A stretch of 64,000 nt of DNA from Halopenitus persicus (GCF_900107205.1 NZ_FNPC01000002.1:372001-436000); one strand, 5' to 3'. Shown: positions 8,689-17,807, numbered from the stretch's first letter. Numbers and translations: made by a program. The notes: generated by a model not told the origin, from the sequence alone.

Positions 8689-9159
8689 TCAACGAAGCCC
8701 TTCCACGTCCCGGAACGTCCGGCGGACGGACCCGGGCGTCGCGTACGGGCCGCCCTCGACGCGGTGATCGGGGATCACCAACGGCGCCGGATTCTCGTTC
8801 AGCGCTTCCCGCACGAACTCGAGGTCTTCCGGGTCGTTGTCGTCCCGCCCGGCCAGCCGCGTGATCCGGCTGAGCGAGGCCGACTCGCCGTACGGCAGGT
8901 TCCGGGTCGCCTCCAGGACCTCGCGGCGGTCGGTCGGCAGGGTGAGCCCCAGCTCCACGTCCGCAAAGGACTCCTCTTCCCCCGCGAGGTACGCGTCGAT
9001 CCGGTCGAGCAGCTCGTGATCCTCCGCGGCGTCCGCGGGGACGTCGGCCGGGAACGAGACGGAGATGACGTGGCCGCTCGCGAACCCCACCTCGACGGCC
9101 CGGTCGAGAGCCGGGTACGAGCGCGCGTAGACGCCCGTCGTCCCGTCGAGGCTCACCAT
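8689..9159 (-). CDS. MGMT-like protein without the active-site Cys
   Basis: A 156-aa protein with the C-terminal fold of O6-alkylguanine-DNA alkyltransferases: LPYGESASLSRITRLAG (about 88-104), NENPAPLVIPDHRV (121-134), then GGPYATPGSVRRTFRDVEG. In active MGMT/Ogt the motif is PCHR; here residue 131 is Asp, so alkyl transfer to Cys is not possible. It may bind damaged DNA, as alkyltransferase-like (ATL) proteins do for nucleotide excision repair, although known ATLs carry Trp or Ala at this site. An Arg-rich 37-codon ORF overlaps the start. Confidence 0.8.
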   Translation of the reverse strand: MVSLDGTTGVYARSYPALDRAVEVGFASGHVISVSFPADVPADAAEDHELLDRIDAYLAGEEESFADVELGLTLPTDRREVLEATRNLPYGESASLSRITRLAGRDDNDPEDLEFVREALNENPAPLVIPDHRVEGGPYATPGSVRRTFRDVEGLR

Positions 9160-9266
9160 CGCGACCGCCTCCGGGCCGATCGCGGGCGACGTTGGTCGCT
9201 CCGTCCGGACCTCCTCCGCGGTTCCTCGCTTCGATCGAGATCCTCACGCCGGTCGGGCGCGTTCAT
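9153..9266 (-). CDS. Possible 37-aa Arg-rich leader ORF
   Basis: A 37-codon ORF beginning MNAPDRRED, with 14 Arg residues. Its ATG is 25 nt from the centre of a strong TATA-like box (9286-9295), so it would be the first codon of a leaderless mRNA. Its TGA overlaps the start of the MGMT-like gene (ATGGTGA), an arrangement that would allow translational coupling. Codon usage is only moderately GC3-rich, so it may instead be 5' untranslated sequence. Confidence 0.25.
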   Translation of the reverse strand: MNAPDRREDLDRSEEPRRRSGRSDQRRPRSARRRSRW

Positions 9267-9285
9267 GGCCGTTCGTACGGCGTCG

Positions 9286-9295
9286 ATTTATAAGG
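9286..9295 (-). promoter_or_regulatory. TATA-like box for the MGMT-like gene
   Basis: CTTATAAATC on the minus strand, a close match to the haloarchaeal TTTAWA core. A start site about 25 nt downstream would fall at 9265-9266, the first base of the 37-codon leader ORF. Confidence 0.55.
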
Positions 9296-9420
9296 GGCTT
9301 CGCTTTCATTTATATAGGATCGGTTCCGACGGATGCACCCGACGGCTGGATCCGCCGGATGACCCCGTCAGCGATGGAACCGCCGGCGCCGACCGTTCCG
9401 CAGGTCGCCGGGTGCGCAAG

Positions 9421-9456
9421 CCTTATGAACAGATACGTACATTAGTGATCAGTAAT
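9421..9456 (+). promoter_or_regulatory. trpC promoter with overlapping quasi-palindrome
   Basis: A TATA-like CTTATGAAC (9422-9430) lies about 30 nt before the trpC ATG. The 16-bp sequence 9441-9456 is a near-perfect inverted repeat (ATTA-G-TGATCA-G-TAAT, two symmetric mismatched positions) that spans the expected transcription and translation start. Its position suggests a repressor operator, possibly for tryptophan regulation; that is inference. Confidence 0.5.
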
Positions 9457-10276
9457 GGACGATGGGATGAACGATCTCGCGCCGGCGGTCCGGTCGATCC
9501 TGGAGGCGTCCGCGTCGCGATCGGGCGGCGACGAGCGCGTCGACGTCGACCCCCGTGACCTCGAGGCCGCGTTCACCGCGGCGGAGGCAGACGGACGAAC
9601 GCCGGTGATCGCGGAGGTCAAACCGACCAGCCCGACCACCGACGGAACGCGCGATGACGACCCGGTCGATCTCGCGACGGAGATGGTCGCGGGCGGAGCG
9701 GCCGCGCTCTCGGTGCTGACCGAGCCCGAGCACTTCGGCGGGTCGACCGACACGCTCGAGCGCGTTCGCGAGGCCGTCGACGTGCCCGTGCTCCGGAAGG
9801 ACTTCCTTCTGCGGGAGACCCAGCTTGACGCCGTCGAGAGCGACGTCGTCCTGCTGATCGCCCGGTTCCTCGGCGACGACCTCGAGCCGATGCTCGCGGC
9901 CGCCCGCGACCGCGGCTTCCAGGTGCTCGTCGAGGTCCACGACCGCGCGGAACTGGACCGAGCGCTCGCCGCCGGGGCACGCTTCGTCGGCGTCAACAAC
10001 CGCGATCTGGCGAAGCTCGAGGTCGACCTCGGGACCGTCGAGGACGTCGCGCCCCACGCTCCCGAGGACGTCACCCTGATCGCGGAAAGCGGCGTCACGA
10101 CCGCCGCCGACGTGCGCCGGATGCGCGCGGCCGGCGCGGACGCGCTGCTGATCGGGAGCGCCATAATGGACGGGGACGTTCGCTCGAACGTCCGACGATT
10201 CGCGACCGTCGACGCCGACATCGACGACGCGGCTGTCGACCACGCGGACGCCACCGAACGCCAACCCTCACGATGA
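9455..10276 (+). CDS. trpC: Indole-3-glycerol phosphate synthase
   Basis: A 273-aa TIM-barrel enzyme that closes CdRP to indole-3-glycerol phosphate in tryptophan synthesis. Seen motifs: [12 protein letters not shown] (catalytic Lys and phosphate site), [17 protein letters not shown], and [13 protein letters not shown] with the terminal ALLIGSAIM phosphate-binding segment. First gene of trpCBA; 19 nt separate it from trpB. The C-terminal extension after the barrel is Asp/Ala-rich. Confidence 0.95.
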   Translation: MDDGMNDLAPAVRSILEASASRSGGDERVDVDPRDLEAAFTAAEADGRTPVIAEVKPTSPTTDGTRDDDPVDLATEMVAGGAAALSVLTEPEHFGGSTDTLERVREAVDVPVLRKDFLLRETQLDAVESDVVLLIARFLGDDLEPMLAAARDRGFQVLVEVHDRAELDRALAAGARFVGVNNRDLAKLEVDLGTVEDVAPHAPEDVTLIAESGVTTAADVRRMRAAGADALLIGSAIMDGDVRSNVRRFATVDADIDDAAVDHADATERQPSR

Positions 10277-10295
10277 TCGAACCCACAGCTACCCC

Positions 10296-11702
10296 ATGAG
10301 CGAGACGACACCGAACGCCGACCGAGACGAGACGCAGCGATCGACCGCCGTGGACCCGGCCGATCCGGCCGACCCGACTCCGGTCCCCGGCGAGACTGAC
10401 GGGAAGTTCGGCCGCTACGGCGGCCAGTACGTTCCCGAGGCGCTGATGCCCGCGATCGAGGAGCTGACCGACGCCTACCAGCGGTACGTCCTCGAGAACG
10501 AGGACGGCTTTATGGACGAGTTCCGGCGCCGCCTCCGGGAGTTCGGCGGGCGCCCGACGCCGCTGCAGCACGCCGAGCGTCTCTCCGAACGGTACGACCG
10601 GGACGTCTACCTGAAGCGGGAGGACCTGCTCCACGGCGGCGCACACAAGCTCAACAACGCGCTCGGGCAGGTCCTGCTGGCGAAGTACATGGGTAAATCG
10701 CGGGTCATCGCGGAGACCGGCGCCGGCCAGCACGGCACCGCCACGGCGATGGCGGCCGCCCACCTCGACATGCCCTGTGAGGTGTACATGGGGGAACGCG
10801 ACATCAACCGCCAGCGGCCCAACGTCTTCCGGATGACGCTCAACGGGACGACGGTGACCCCGGTGACGGCCGGCCGCGGCACGCTCAAGGAGGCGATCTC
10901 CGAGACGATGCGCGACTGGGCCGGGTCCGTCGAGGACACCCACTACGTCATCGGCAGCGTCGTCGGGCCGCACCCCTTCCCGGCGATGGTCCGCGACTTC
11001 CAGTCGGTCGTCTCCGAGGAGGCGCGCCGACAGGCGCTCGAGACGATCGACGAGCTGCCGACCGACGTGGTCGCGTGCGCCGGCGGCGGCTCGAACACGA
11101 TGGGCTCGTTCGCCGCCTTCCTCGAGGACGAGAGCGTCTCGTTACACGCCGTCGAGGCGGGCGGCTCGGACCTCTCGATCGACGAGGCCGCGGGCGTGGC
11201 GCCCAACTCGGCGTCGCTGTACGCCGGCGAGGAGGGCGTCCTCCACGGCGCGCGGACGAAGCTGCTTCAGGACGCGCACGGCCAGATCGTCGAGAGCCAC
11301 TCGGTCTCCTCCGGGCTCGATTACGCCGGCGTCGGCCCCGAGCTCGCACACCTCGCCGACGAAGGTCGCATCCATCCGGCCGCCGTGGACGACGACCAAG
11401 CGCTGGAGGCGTTCCACCTCCTCTCGCGCACCGAGGGGATCATCCCGGCGCTGGAGTCCGCCCACGCGATCGCGTATCTCGAAACCGTTGCGGGTCCCGA
11501 GAACGAGGGCGAGGCTGACGCCGAGAGCGAGGTCGGGAGCGGGAGCGAGACCGCCGGTCAGGAGGCGGACGCGCTCGGCGACGCGGTGGTCGTCACCGTT
11601 TCCGGGCGCGGCGACAAGGACCTCGAATCAGTGATCGAGGAGACCGCCGCCCGCGACATCGACGGCGCGCCGGACATGTCCGCGTTCACGGGGGGGATCT
11701 AG
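10296..11702 (+). CDS. trpB: Tryptophan synthase beta chain
   Basis: A 468-aa PLP enzyme that condenses indole with serine. [12 protein letters not shown] contains the PLP-binding Lys, [13 protein letters not shown] is the substrate carboxylate loop, and [10 protein letters not shown] binds the PLP phosphate. There is a ~30-residue acidic N-terminal extension and a ~35-residue Glu/Ser-rich insertion near residues 398-430, just before the final [15 protein letters not shown] strand, both absent from bacterial TrpB. Its stop abuts the trpA ATG. Confidence 0.96.
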   Translation: MSETTPNADRDETQRSTAVDPADPADPTPVPGETDGKFGRYGGQYVPEALMPAIEELTDAYQRYVLENEDGFMDEFRRRLREFGGRPTPLQHAERLSERYDRDVYLKREDLLHGGAHKLNNALGQVLLAKYMGKSRVIAETGAGQHGTATAMAAAHLDMPCEVYMGERDINRQRPNVFRMTLNGTTVTPVTAGRGTLKEAISETMRDWAGSVEDTHYVIGSVVGPHPFPAMVRDFQSVVSEEARRQALETIDELPTDVVACAGGGSNTMGSFAAFLEDESVSLHAVEAGGSDLSIDEAAGVAPNSASLYAGEEGVLHGARTKLLQDAHGQIVESHSVSSGLDYAGVGPELAHLADEGRIHPAAVDDDQALEAFHLLSRTEGIIPALESAHAIAYLETVAGPENEGEADAESEVGSGSETAGQEADALGDAVVVTVSGRGDKDLESVIEETAARDIDGAPDMSAFTGGI

Positions 11703-12638
11703 ATGGTCGACGACGCCGCGAGCGACGACGCGGGTGTCGATCCCGAGCCGGCAGCCGGAGGCGTCGAACCGGCCGAGGATGACGGACCGACGACCGGCAA
11801 CAGCGAGGCGATCGCGCGGGCGTTCGCGGATGGCCCGGCGTACATCCCGTATCTCGCGGTCGGCGACCCGGACTACGAGTCCTCCCTCGAGTACGTCGAG
11901 GCGCTCGAGCGCGGCGGGGCGGACCTCATCGAGCTCGGCCTTCCCTTCTCGGAACCGATCGCGGAGGGGCCGACCATCCAGGGCGCCGTCGTCCGCGCGC
12001 TCGAGGGCGGTATGACTCCGGATCGATTCTTCGAGTTCGTCGAGGAGCTCGACGTCGACGTCCCGCTCGTCTGTATGACCTACTACAACCTCATTTATCA
12101 GTGGGGCGAGGCCTCGGGGCCGCGTCCCTTCGTCGAACGCGCCGCCGAAGCGGGGCTGGAGGGGTTCGTCGTGCCCGACCTTCCCGCAGAGGAGGCCGAT
12201 CCCCTGCGGGACGCCTGCGACGAGTTCGGCCTCGATCTGGTGTTCATCGTCGCCCCGACGACCGAGGGCGACCGGCTCGACCGGATCATGAGCCGAGTCT
12301 CCGGGTACGTCTACGTTCAAGCCCGGCTGGGGACGACCGGCGCGCAGGACGACGTCTCCGACCGGACGGCGGCCAGCCTCGACCGGCTGCGGGAGTACGA
12401 CGTCCCGAAGGCGGTCGGGTTCGGGATCTCCGCGGGCGAGCACGCCGAGCGGATCGTGGCGGCCGGCGCGGACGGGATCATCGTCGGGTCGGCGCTCGTC
12501 GACATCGTCGCCGAGGGCGCCGAGGCGGACCGCTCGGCCGAGACGGTCGCCGACCGTCTCGAGGCGCTCTCGCGGGAACTCGTCGAAGGCGCCGACCGCG
12601 GCTACCGGGCCCGGTCGCCGACCGCGGACTCGCGCTGA
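11703..12638 (+). CDS. trpA: Tryptophan synthase alpha chain
   Basis: A 311-aa TIM barrel that cleaves indole-3-glycerol phosphate to indole. The catalytic region reads [17 protein letters not shown] (77-93): Glu77 corresponds to Salmonella E49, but the position of the second catalytic residue D60 is Glu88 here. The phosphate site near [15 protein letters not shown] and IIVGSALVD is intact. An acidic ~35-residue N-terminal extension precedes the barrel. The ATG directly follows the trpB TAG. Confidence 0.95.
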   Translation: MVDDAASDDAGVDPEPAAGGVEPAEDDGPTTGNSEAIARAFADGPAYIPYLAVGDPDYESSLEYVEALERGGADLIELGLPFSEPIAEGPTIQGAVVRALEGGMTPDRFFEFVEELDVDVPLVCMTYYNLIYQWGEASGPRPFVERAAEAGLEGFVVPDLPAEEADPLRDACDEFGLDLVFIVAPTTEGDRLDRIMSRVSGYVYVQARLGTTGAQDDVSDRTAASLDRLREYDVPKAVGFGISAGEHAERIVAAGADGIIVGSALVDIVAEGAEADRSAETVADRLEALSRELVEGADRGYRARSPTADSR

Positions 12639-12758
12639 CCGGTCTCGTGGGCGCCGCGAGCGCGCTGACCGCAGCTGCGACCGGTCGTCGCGCTGACCGC
12701 GCCCGCAACCGGCTGCGCTTTCGCAGTTTTCAAGCACCGAGAGCACGACCCTTCGGCA

Positions 12759-13943
12759 ATGACACGCACCGTCTGGGTCAAGGCCGACGACGAGGTCGGC
12801 GACTGGGAGCAGCGAAAGCGCCGGATCACCGCCGGGATCGAGGCCGGCGTGGACTGGGTGCTCGTCGACGAGAGCGACGTCCCGCGGGTGCGGGAGCTCG
12901 GCGACGTGAACGTGGCGGCGTTCCGCGCCGATGCCGACGTCGTCGACGAGGCCGAACCCGAGGACGCGGCGGGGGAGCGCGCCGACGCCTACATCGTCGG
13001 CAAGGACGGCGAGGGTGACGGAACCATTTCGATGCCCGAGGACCTCTCGGGGTCCGCCGACCTGTCGACGCTCCGCCGCCGCGACGACCGGGCGCAGGGC
13101 GTGTACACTCGGATCCTCGACGAGCGATACGAGGCGTTCGCCGAGGCGGCGGCCGCGGACGCCGAGTACACGATCGTGGTCGGCGAGGACTGGACGATCA
13201 TCCCGCTGGAGAACCTGATCGCCCGCGTCGGCGAGGAGACCCACCTCGTCGCGGGCGTGACGTCGGCCGCCGAGGCGCAGACCGCCTTCGAGACGCTGGA
13301 GTCCGGCTCCGACGGCGTGCTCGTCGACGCCGACTCGCCGGACGCCATCCGCGGCGCCGTCGAGGCCCGCGACGCGGCCGAGCGGGAACGGCTCGAGCTC
13401 TCGTACGCGACCGTCACCGAGGTCGAACAGGCCGGGATGGCGGACCGCGTCTGCATCGACACCGGGAGCCTGATGGACCACGACGAGGGGATGCTCGTCG
13501 GTTCGATGTCCCGCGGGCTCTTCTTCGTCCACGCCGAGACCGCCGAGAGTCCCTACGTCGCCTCGCGGCCGTTCCGGGTCAACGCGGGCGCGGTCCACGC
13601 CTACGTCCGGACGCCGGACGGCGGGACGAAGTACCTCGCCGGGCTGAAGTCGGGCGACGAGGTCCAGGTCGTCGACACCGAGGGACGCACGCGGGAGGCG
13701 ATCGTCGGCCGCGTGAAGATCGAGAAGCGCCCGATGTTCCGCGTGGAGGCGGAGGTCGAGACCGACGACGGCGTCGACCGCGTCGAGACCCTGCTGCAGA
13801 ACGCCGAGACGATCAAGGTCGCCACGAGCGAGGGCCGGACCGCGGTCACCGACCTCGAGGCTGGCGACGAGATCGCGCTCTACTACGAGGACGTCGCGCG
13901 GCACTTCGGCGAGTCGGTCGAGGAGAGCATCATCGAGAAATAG
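12759..13943 (+). CDS. aroB': 3-dehydroquinate synthase II (archaeal)
   Basis: A 394-aa protein of the archaeal DHQ synthase II family (COG1465). Family enzymes oxidatively deaminate and cyclise 2-amino-3,7-dideoxy-D-threo-hept-6-ulosonate to 3-dehydroquinate with NAD+, the alternative start of the shikimate pathway. Recognisable blocks: the N-terminal VWVKADDEVGDWEQRKRRIT, EDWTIIPLENLIA, GMLVGSMSRGLFFVHAE and the C-terminal RPFRVNAGAVHAYV. It lies 120 nt after trpA, so tryptophan and shikimate genes may be co-regulated. The partner aldolase-like ADH synthase is not in the window. Confidence 0.94.
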   Translation: MTRTVWVKADDEVGDWEQRKRRITAGIEAGVDWVLVDESDVPRVRELGDVNVAAFRADADVVDEAEPEDAAGERADAYIVGKDGEGDGTISMPEDLSGSADLSTLRRRDDRAQGVYTRILDERYEAFAEAAAADAEYTIVVGEDWTIIPLENLIARVGEETHLVAGVTSAAEAQTAFETLESGSDGVLVDADSPDAIRGAVEARDAAERERLELSYATVTEVEQAGMADRVCIDTGSLMDHDEGMLVGSMSRGLFFVHAETAESPYVASRPFRVNAGAVHAYVRTPDGGTKYLAGLKSGDEVQVVDTEGRTREAIVGRVKIEKRPMFRVEAEVETDDGVDRVETLLQNAETIKVATSEGRTAVTDLEAGDEIALYYEDVARHFGESVEESIIEK

Positions 13944-13945
13944 CG

Positions 13946-13964
13946 CACGCCGCCGGACGGCGTG
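13946..13964 (+). terminator. GC hairpin after aroB'
   Basis: A perfect 7-bp stem (CACGCCG/CGGCGTG) with a 5-nt loop starts 3 nt after the stop codon. No T-run follows, so termination is only possible. Confidence 0.3.
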
Positions 13965-13974
13965 TGGGGTAGTG

Positions 13975-14039
13975 TTCAGTCCGGTTCCGTCCAGTTCCAT
14001 CCGGTTCAGTTCAGTCCGGTTCAGCTCGCTCCGGTTCGG
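13975..14039. repeat. Imperfect tandem TCCGGTTCAG repeats
   Basis: About six imperfect 10-11-bp units related to TCCGGTTCAG fill the convergent gap between DHQ synthase II and the deacetylase gene. Confidence 0.7.
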
Positions 14040-14040
14040 C

Positions 14041-15207
14041 TCACTCGACCGGCCAGTACTCCCGGTGGCGGGCGACCGCCTCGTCGATCCACTCGTCGAC
14101 CAGGTCGGTCGGCTCGTCGAGGAAGGTGAAGGGATCGTCGGTTCCGTACCCTTCCAGTTCGACCGTCCGGTCGAGAACGCCCTCGAAGACGCCGAGCGTG
14201 GCGAACGAGAGGTGCGACGGCTGGTAGCCGCCCTCCTGGATCAGCGCCAGCGCGCCGTCGGCCGTCCCGTCGGCGAGCCGGCGGGCGCGGGCGCCCATCT
14301 CGCGGAACCCCGACCGAGTCGCGATGTTCCGCCCGTTCATGTCCGCCGGCCCGGCGTCCTGCCCGGCGCTGACGAGCAGCAGGTCCGGGTCGAACTCGGC
14401 GACGACCGGTTCGACGATCCGGTCGAAGACGGCCTCGTAGCCGCGGTTCCCGGTGCCCGGCGGGAGCGGGACGTTGACGGTGTATCCCTCGCCGTCGCCG
14501 GTGCCGACCTCGTCGATCGACCCCTCCTGAGGATGGTACTCGGGATGCCAGGAGCCGTGGTCGTTGTGCGCGCTCACGAACAGCACGTCCTCGCGGTCGA
14601 CGAACGCCTCCTGGGTGCCGTTGCCGTGGTGGACGTCCCAGTCGACGATCGCGACCCGGTCGGCAGCGACGTCGGCGGGGCCGTCGTCGGCCAGCGCCGC
14701 CTCGGCCGCCAGCGCCGCGTTGTTGAGGAAGCAGAACCCGTCGGCGCGGTCGGGCTGGGCGTGGTGGCCGCTCGGGCGGCACAGCGCGTACGGGAGGGGG
14801 GATTCGGGCCCGGATTCGGAGCTCGGTGCATCGAGCGCGTGCCCGGCGGCGGCGATGGCGGCGCCGGCCGACACCCGGGCGGCGTCGTAGGTGTGCTCGT
14901 TCATCCCGGTCGTCGTGTCCTCGATCCGGCCGCCGCCGTCGGCGCAGAACGCCTCGAGCCAGTCGAGGTAGTCGGGGTCGTGCACGCGCTCGAGCGCGGT
15001 CCGGCTCGCCCGCGCCGGCGAGACGGTCTCCGTGACGTCGCCGAAGGCGTGGTCGATCATCGCCCGAACGTTCTCGACGCGCTCCCGGCGGTCCGGGTGG
15101 ACCTCGGGGGTCGCGACGATGGGCGTGTCGGGGAACTTGAAGGCGCCCCTCGGCGGTTCGTGGTCGAGCATGCGGTCGTCCCAGTAGACGGTGATGTCGG
15201 CTGTCAT
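14041..15207 (-). CDS. HDAC-family (class II / acetylpolyamine amidohydrolase-like) deacetylase
   Basis: A 388-aa zinc amidohydrolase. Visible: RPSGHHAQPDRADGFCFLNN (the His-His charge relay), DWDVHHGNGTQ (zinc-ligating Asp and His), the GQDAGPAD zinc Asp region, and the terminal EGGY segment carrying the catalytic Tyr. Homologues deacetylate acetyl-lysine or acetylpolyamines. It is the last gene on the strand that carries the Liv-type transporter, amidase and M20 hydrolase, 123 nt after the M20 gene, which favours a catabolic small-molecule role, although a protein deacetylase cannot be excluded. The start MTADITVYWDDRMLDHEP matches family N-termini. Confidence 0.9.
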   Translation of the reverse strand: MTADITVYWDDRMLDHEPPRGAFKFPDTPIVATPEVHPDRRERVENVRAMIDHAFGDVTETVSPARASRTALERVHDPDYLDWLEAFCADGGGRIEDTTTGMNEHTYDAARVSAGAAIAAAGHALDAPSSESGPESPLPYALCRPSGHHAQPDRADGFCFLNNAALAAEAALADDGPADVAADRVAIVDWDVHHGNGTQEAFVDREDVLFVSAHNDHGSWHPEYHPQEGSIDEVGTGDGEGYTVNVPLPPGTGNRGYEAVFDRIVEPVVAEFDPDLLLVSAGQDAGPADMNGRNIATRSGFREMGARARRLADGTADGALALIQEGGYQPSHLSFATLGVFEGVLDRTVELEGYGTDDPFTFLDEPTDLVDEWIDEAVARHREYWPVE

Positions 15208-15261
15208 CGGTGGCTATGGTGTCGTGTGTCGCGGGCGATATTCGTTCCGTCGATGCGACGC

Positions 15262-15313
15262 GGTCGGGTCGGTCACCGTGACGTGGTCGGGTCGGTCACC
15301 GTGACGTGGTCGG
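15262..15313. repeat. Two exact 23-bp tandem units
   Basis: The 23-bp sequence at 15262-15284 is repeated exactly at 15285-15307 and begins a third time (15308-15313), within the 123-bp gap between the deacetylase start and the M20 stop. Confidence 0.85.
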
Positions 15314-15330
15314 ACCGCCCGCCGTCGGGC

Positions 15331-16620
15331 TTACTCCTCGACCCCGCAGTACTCGACGGCGATCGCGGCGATCGTCGCCGCGGCCTCGAGCAACGAGGGG
15401 ACCGTGGTGTGCTCGTCCGCCCCGTGGAGGTTCGCCCCGTCGGGGCCGACCGAGACGGCGTTCACGTCGTAATAGAGCGGGTAGAACCGCTCGTCGAGGC
15501 CGGCGTTGCCGCCGACGAACGATCCGGAGCGGCCGGTGACGTCCTCGCCCACGTCCTTCGCGAGCGTCGCGATCTCGCAACTCGGGTCGACCTCGTGGGG
15601 TTCGGCCTGCCAGCCGAACCACTCGACCTCGGGCGGGTGCTCGGCGAGCCACTCGTCGTTGGCGGCCGCCTCGGCGACGGCGTCCTCGACCTGTGCGCGG
15701 ACCTCGGCGCGGGTCTCGCCCGGCGGCCAGCCGATCCGCCCCTGCAGGACCGCCCGCGAGGGGAGCGTCGAGGGCCAGTCGCCGGCCTCGATCGTCCCGA
15801 TGTTGAGGTTCGTGACGTTCCCCTCGAGGGACGGGTTCGACCGGTAGGCCGGCTCGTAGTCGATCCGTGCCTTCCGTTCGGCGTCGAGCTCCTCGAGGGC
15901 GCGGTAGACCGTGGCGGCGTTGCCGATGGCGTTGACGCCCTCGTGGCCCCACGCCGCGTGGACGCTCTTGCCCGGCACGACCACGCGGAAGTACATCACG
16001 CCGGCGCTTGCGACCCCGACGTTGGGTACGTCGTAGGGTTCGGCGATGACCGCCGCGTCGGGCACGTATCCCCGCTCGAGGACCGCCAGCGTCCCGCCGA
16101 CGCCGCCGTCCTCCTCCTCGATGACCGACTGGAAGAGGAGGTCGCCGCCGAGCTCGACCCCGAGCTCGTCGAGCGTCTCCATCGCGATCAGGGTCGCCGC
16201 GAGCCCGCCCTTCATGTCCGCGACTCCGCGGCCGTAGAGGGTCTCCCCCTCCTGCGTCAGCGACCACGGCTCGCGGTTCCACTCCGCCTCGGTCACGTCG
16301 ACGACGTCGATGTGGCCGCCCAGCGTGAGCGTCGGGCCGTCGCCGCCCTCGCGGCGGGCGACGACGTTCGGCCGTCCCTCGTAGCCGTACTCCTCGTAGG
16401 AGGAGGTCTCGAAGTACGCCTCGTGGTCCGCCAGCTCGTCGGCCGACGGCTCGAAGACGTCGGGCTCGAGCCCCATCGCCTCGAGCCGGTCGATGATGAC
16501 CTCCTGGGCCGGTGCCTCGTCGCCGGTGACGGTCGGCGCCTCCACGAGGTCGCCGACCAGGTCGACGAGGTCGGATTCGTTCGATTCGATCGCGTCGGTG
16601 AGCGTGTCTCGGGTCGTCAT
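15331..16620 (-). CDS. M20 family metallopeptidase / deacylase (ArgE/DapE type)
   Basis: A 429-aa protein. The di-zinc site is visible: LGGHIDVVDV (His, Asp), GVADMKGG (bridging Asp) and EEEDGG (general base Glu and ligand). A dimerisation domain sits in the middle (about 185-310). Family members remove acyl groups from N-acyl amino acids (acetylornithine, succinyl-DAP) or cleave dipeptides and carbamoyl compounds; the exact substrate is not predictable. It follows livM by 188 nt on the same strand, in a gap of imperfect CGGTC/CCGG repeats. The start MTTRDTLTDAI was chosen; upstream sequence is composition-biased. Confidence 0.9.
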   Translation of the reverse strand: MTTRDTLTDAIESNESDLVDLVGDLVEAPTVTGDEAPAQEVIIDRLEAMGLEPDVFEPSADELADHEAYFETSSYEEYGYEGRPNVVARREGGDGPTLTLGGHIDVVDVTEAEWNREPWSLTQEGETLYGRGVADMKGGLAATLIAMETLDELGVELGGDLLFQSVIEEEDGGVGGTLAVLERGYVPDAAVIAEPYDVPNVGVASAGVMYFRVVVPGKSVHAAWGHEGVNAIGNAATVYRALEELDAERKARIDYEPAYRSNPSLEGNVTNLNIGTIEAGDWPSTLPSRAVLQGRIGWPPGETRAEVRAQVEDAVAEAAANDEWLAEHPPEVEWFGWQAEPHEVDPSCEIATLAKDVGEDVTGRSGSFVGGNAGLDERFYPLYYDVNAVSVGPDGANLHGADEHTTVPSLLEAAATIAAIAVEYCGVEE

Positions 16621-16808
16621 TGCGTGTGTTCGGTGTGGTCCGGATTTCGAGTGATGCCGTCCCGGCATCGCGGTCGGTCGCCGATGCGTCTCGCGTTTCG
16701 GGCGGGAGTTCCGTCCCGACCGACCGCTTTCGGTCGGGAGGTCCGGTCCCGGTCGGCCGTTCCCGGCCGGACGCTCCGTCTTCGGCCGGATGCTCCGTCC
16801 CCGGGCGA

Positions 16809-17807
16809 TCACTCCCGGTTGAGCAGTTCACGGAGCCGGTCGCGCGGGTCCAGCGAGCTGTCCGCGAGCCCGTCCGGGAAGTAGATCGTCACGAGGATGA
16901 GCATCGCGCCCCAGATGACGAGCCGGAGCTCGCCGAGGTCACGGAGCCCCTCGTTGAGCCCGAAGACGATCACGGCCCCGAAGATCCCGCCGCCGATCGT
17001 CCGGAGGCCGCCGATGATGCCCATCGCCATGAACTCGATCATCCGATTGACCTCGATCATCGGCGGCGAGATGATCAGGACGGTGTATATCTGCAGTCCG
17101 CCGGCGACGCCGGCGATGGCGGATCCGACGACGAAGCCGACGAGCTTGTATCGGGGGACGTTGTTCCCCAGCATCCGTGCCGCGTCGGGGGCTTCCCGGA
17201 TCGCCCGCGCGACGAGGCCGAACCGGTTGACCAACAGCCCGTACTGGACGACCAATAGGACGACCACGAGCGCGAACACGAAGTAATACAGCGCGAGTCG
17301 GCTCCCGCCGAGCAGCGGCGGGAATCCCGTGTATCCGGTCGGTCCGCCGGTGAGACCGCGGAAATGGATCGCCAGCCGGTAGACGATCTCCGCGAACGCG
17401 AGCGTCGCCATCCCGACGTAGGCGCCGGAGAGGCGCAACACCGGAAGGGCGATCGGGATCGCGAAGATCCCGGCGACGACGCCGCCGAGCAGCACCGCAA
17501 GAACCGGATGCACGCCCGCCTTGCCGGCGAGCAGGGCCGTCGCGTACGCCCCGATCCCGTAGAGGGCTGCGTGTGCGAAGCTGAACATCCCGAAGTAGCC
17601 GGCGATGAAGATCCAGCTCGTGACCACGAGGATCGCGATGATGAGCTGCGTCAGCAGGTCGAGGGTGTAGCCGCCGACCAGTTGCGGCGCCAGCAGCGCC
17701 AGCAGCGCCAGCACCGCGAAGACGATCCCGTTTCGTGACCGGGCGTCCTCGACGAGCCGGTCGCCGGTCCGGGCGATCCCGGACCGGAGCGTCTCGAGCA
17801 CGGTCAT
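16809..17807 (-). CDS. livM: Branched-chain amino acid-type ABC transporter permease (LivM)
   Basis: A 332-aa membrane protein with about nine hydrophobic segments and the LivM signature region GPTGYTG...LGNNVPRYKLVGFVVGSAIAGVAGGL (EAA-like loop, about 205-240). Its start overlaps the livH stop by 4 nt. Together with LivH, LivF, LivG and the Tat lipoprotein it forms a complete HAAT-family importer. Such transporters carry branched-chain amino acids, but also amides, urea and other compounds. Confidence 0.93.
   Translation of the reverse strand: MTVLETLRSGIARTGDRLVEDARSRNGIVFAVLALLALLAPQLVGGYTLDLLTQLIIAILVVTSWIFIAGYFGMFSFAHAALYGIGAYATALLAGKAGVHPVLAVLLGGVVAGIFAIPIALPVLRLSGAYVGMATLAFAEIVYRLAIHFRGLTGGPTGYTGFPPLLGGSRLALYYFVFALVVVLLVVQYGLLVNRFGLVARAIREAPDAARMLGNNVPRYKLVGFVVGSAIAGVAGGLQIYTVLIISPPMIEVNRMIEFMAMGIIGGLRTIGGGIFGAVIVFGLNEGLRDLGELRLVIWGAMLILVTIYFPDGLADSSLDPRDRLRELLNRE

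Noticed and set aside
11628-14000. 790-codon minus-strand ORF opposite trpA and DHQ synthase II
   Set aside because: No domain recognisable; plus-strand genes are certain.
13972-16884. 970-codon plus-strand ORF across the HDAC and M20 genes
   Set aside because: Antisense shadow caused by high GC3; both minus-strand genes have full catalytic motifs.
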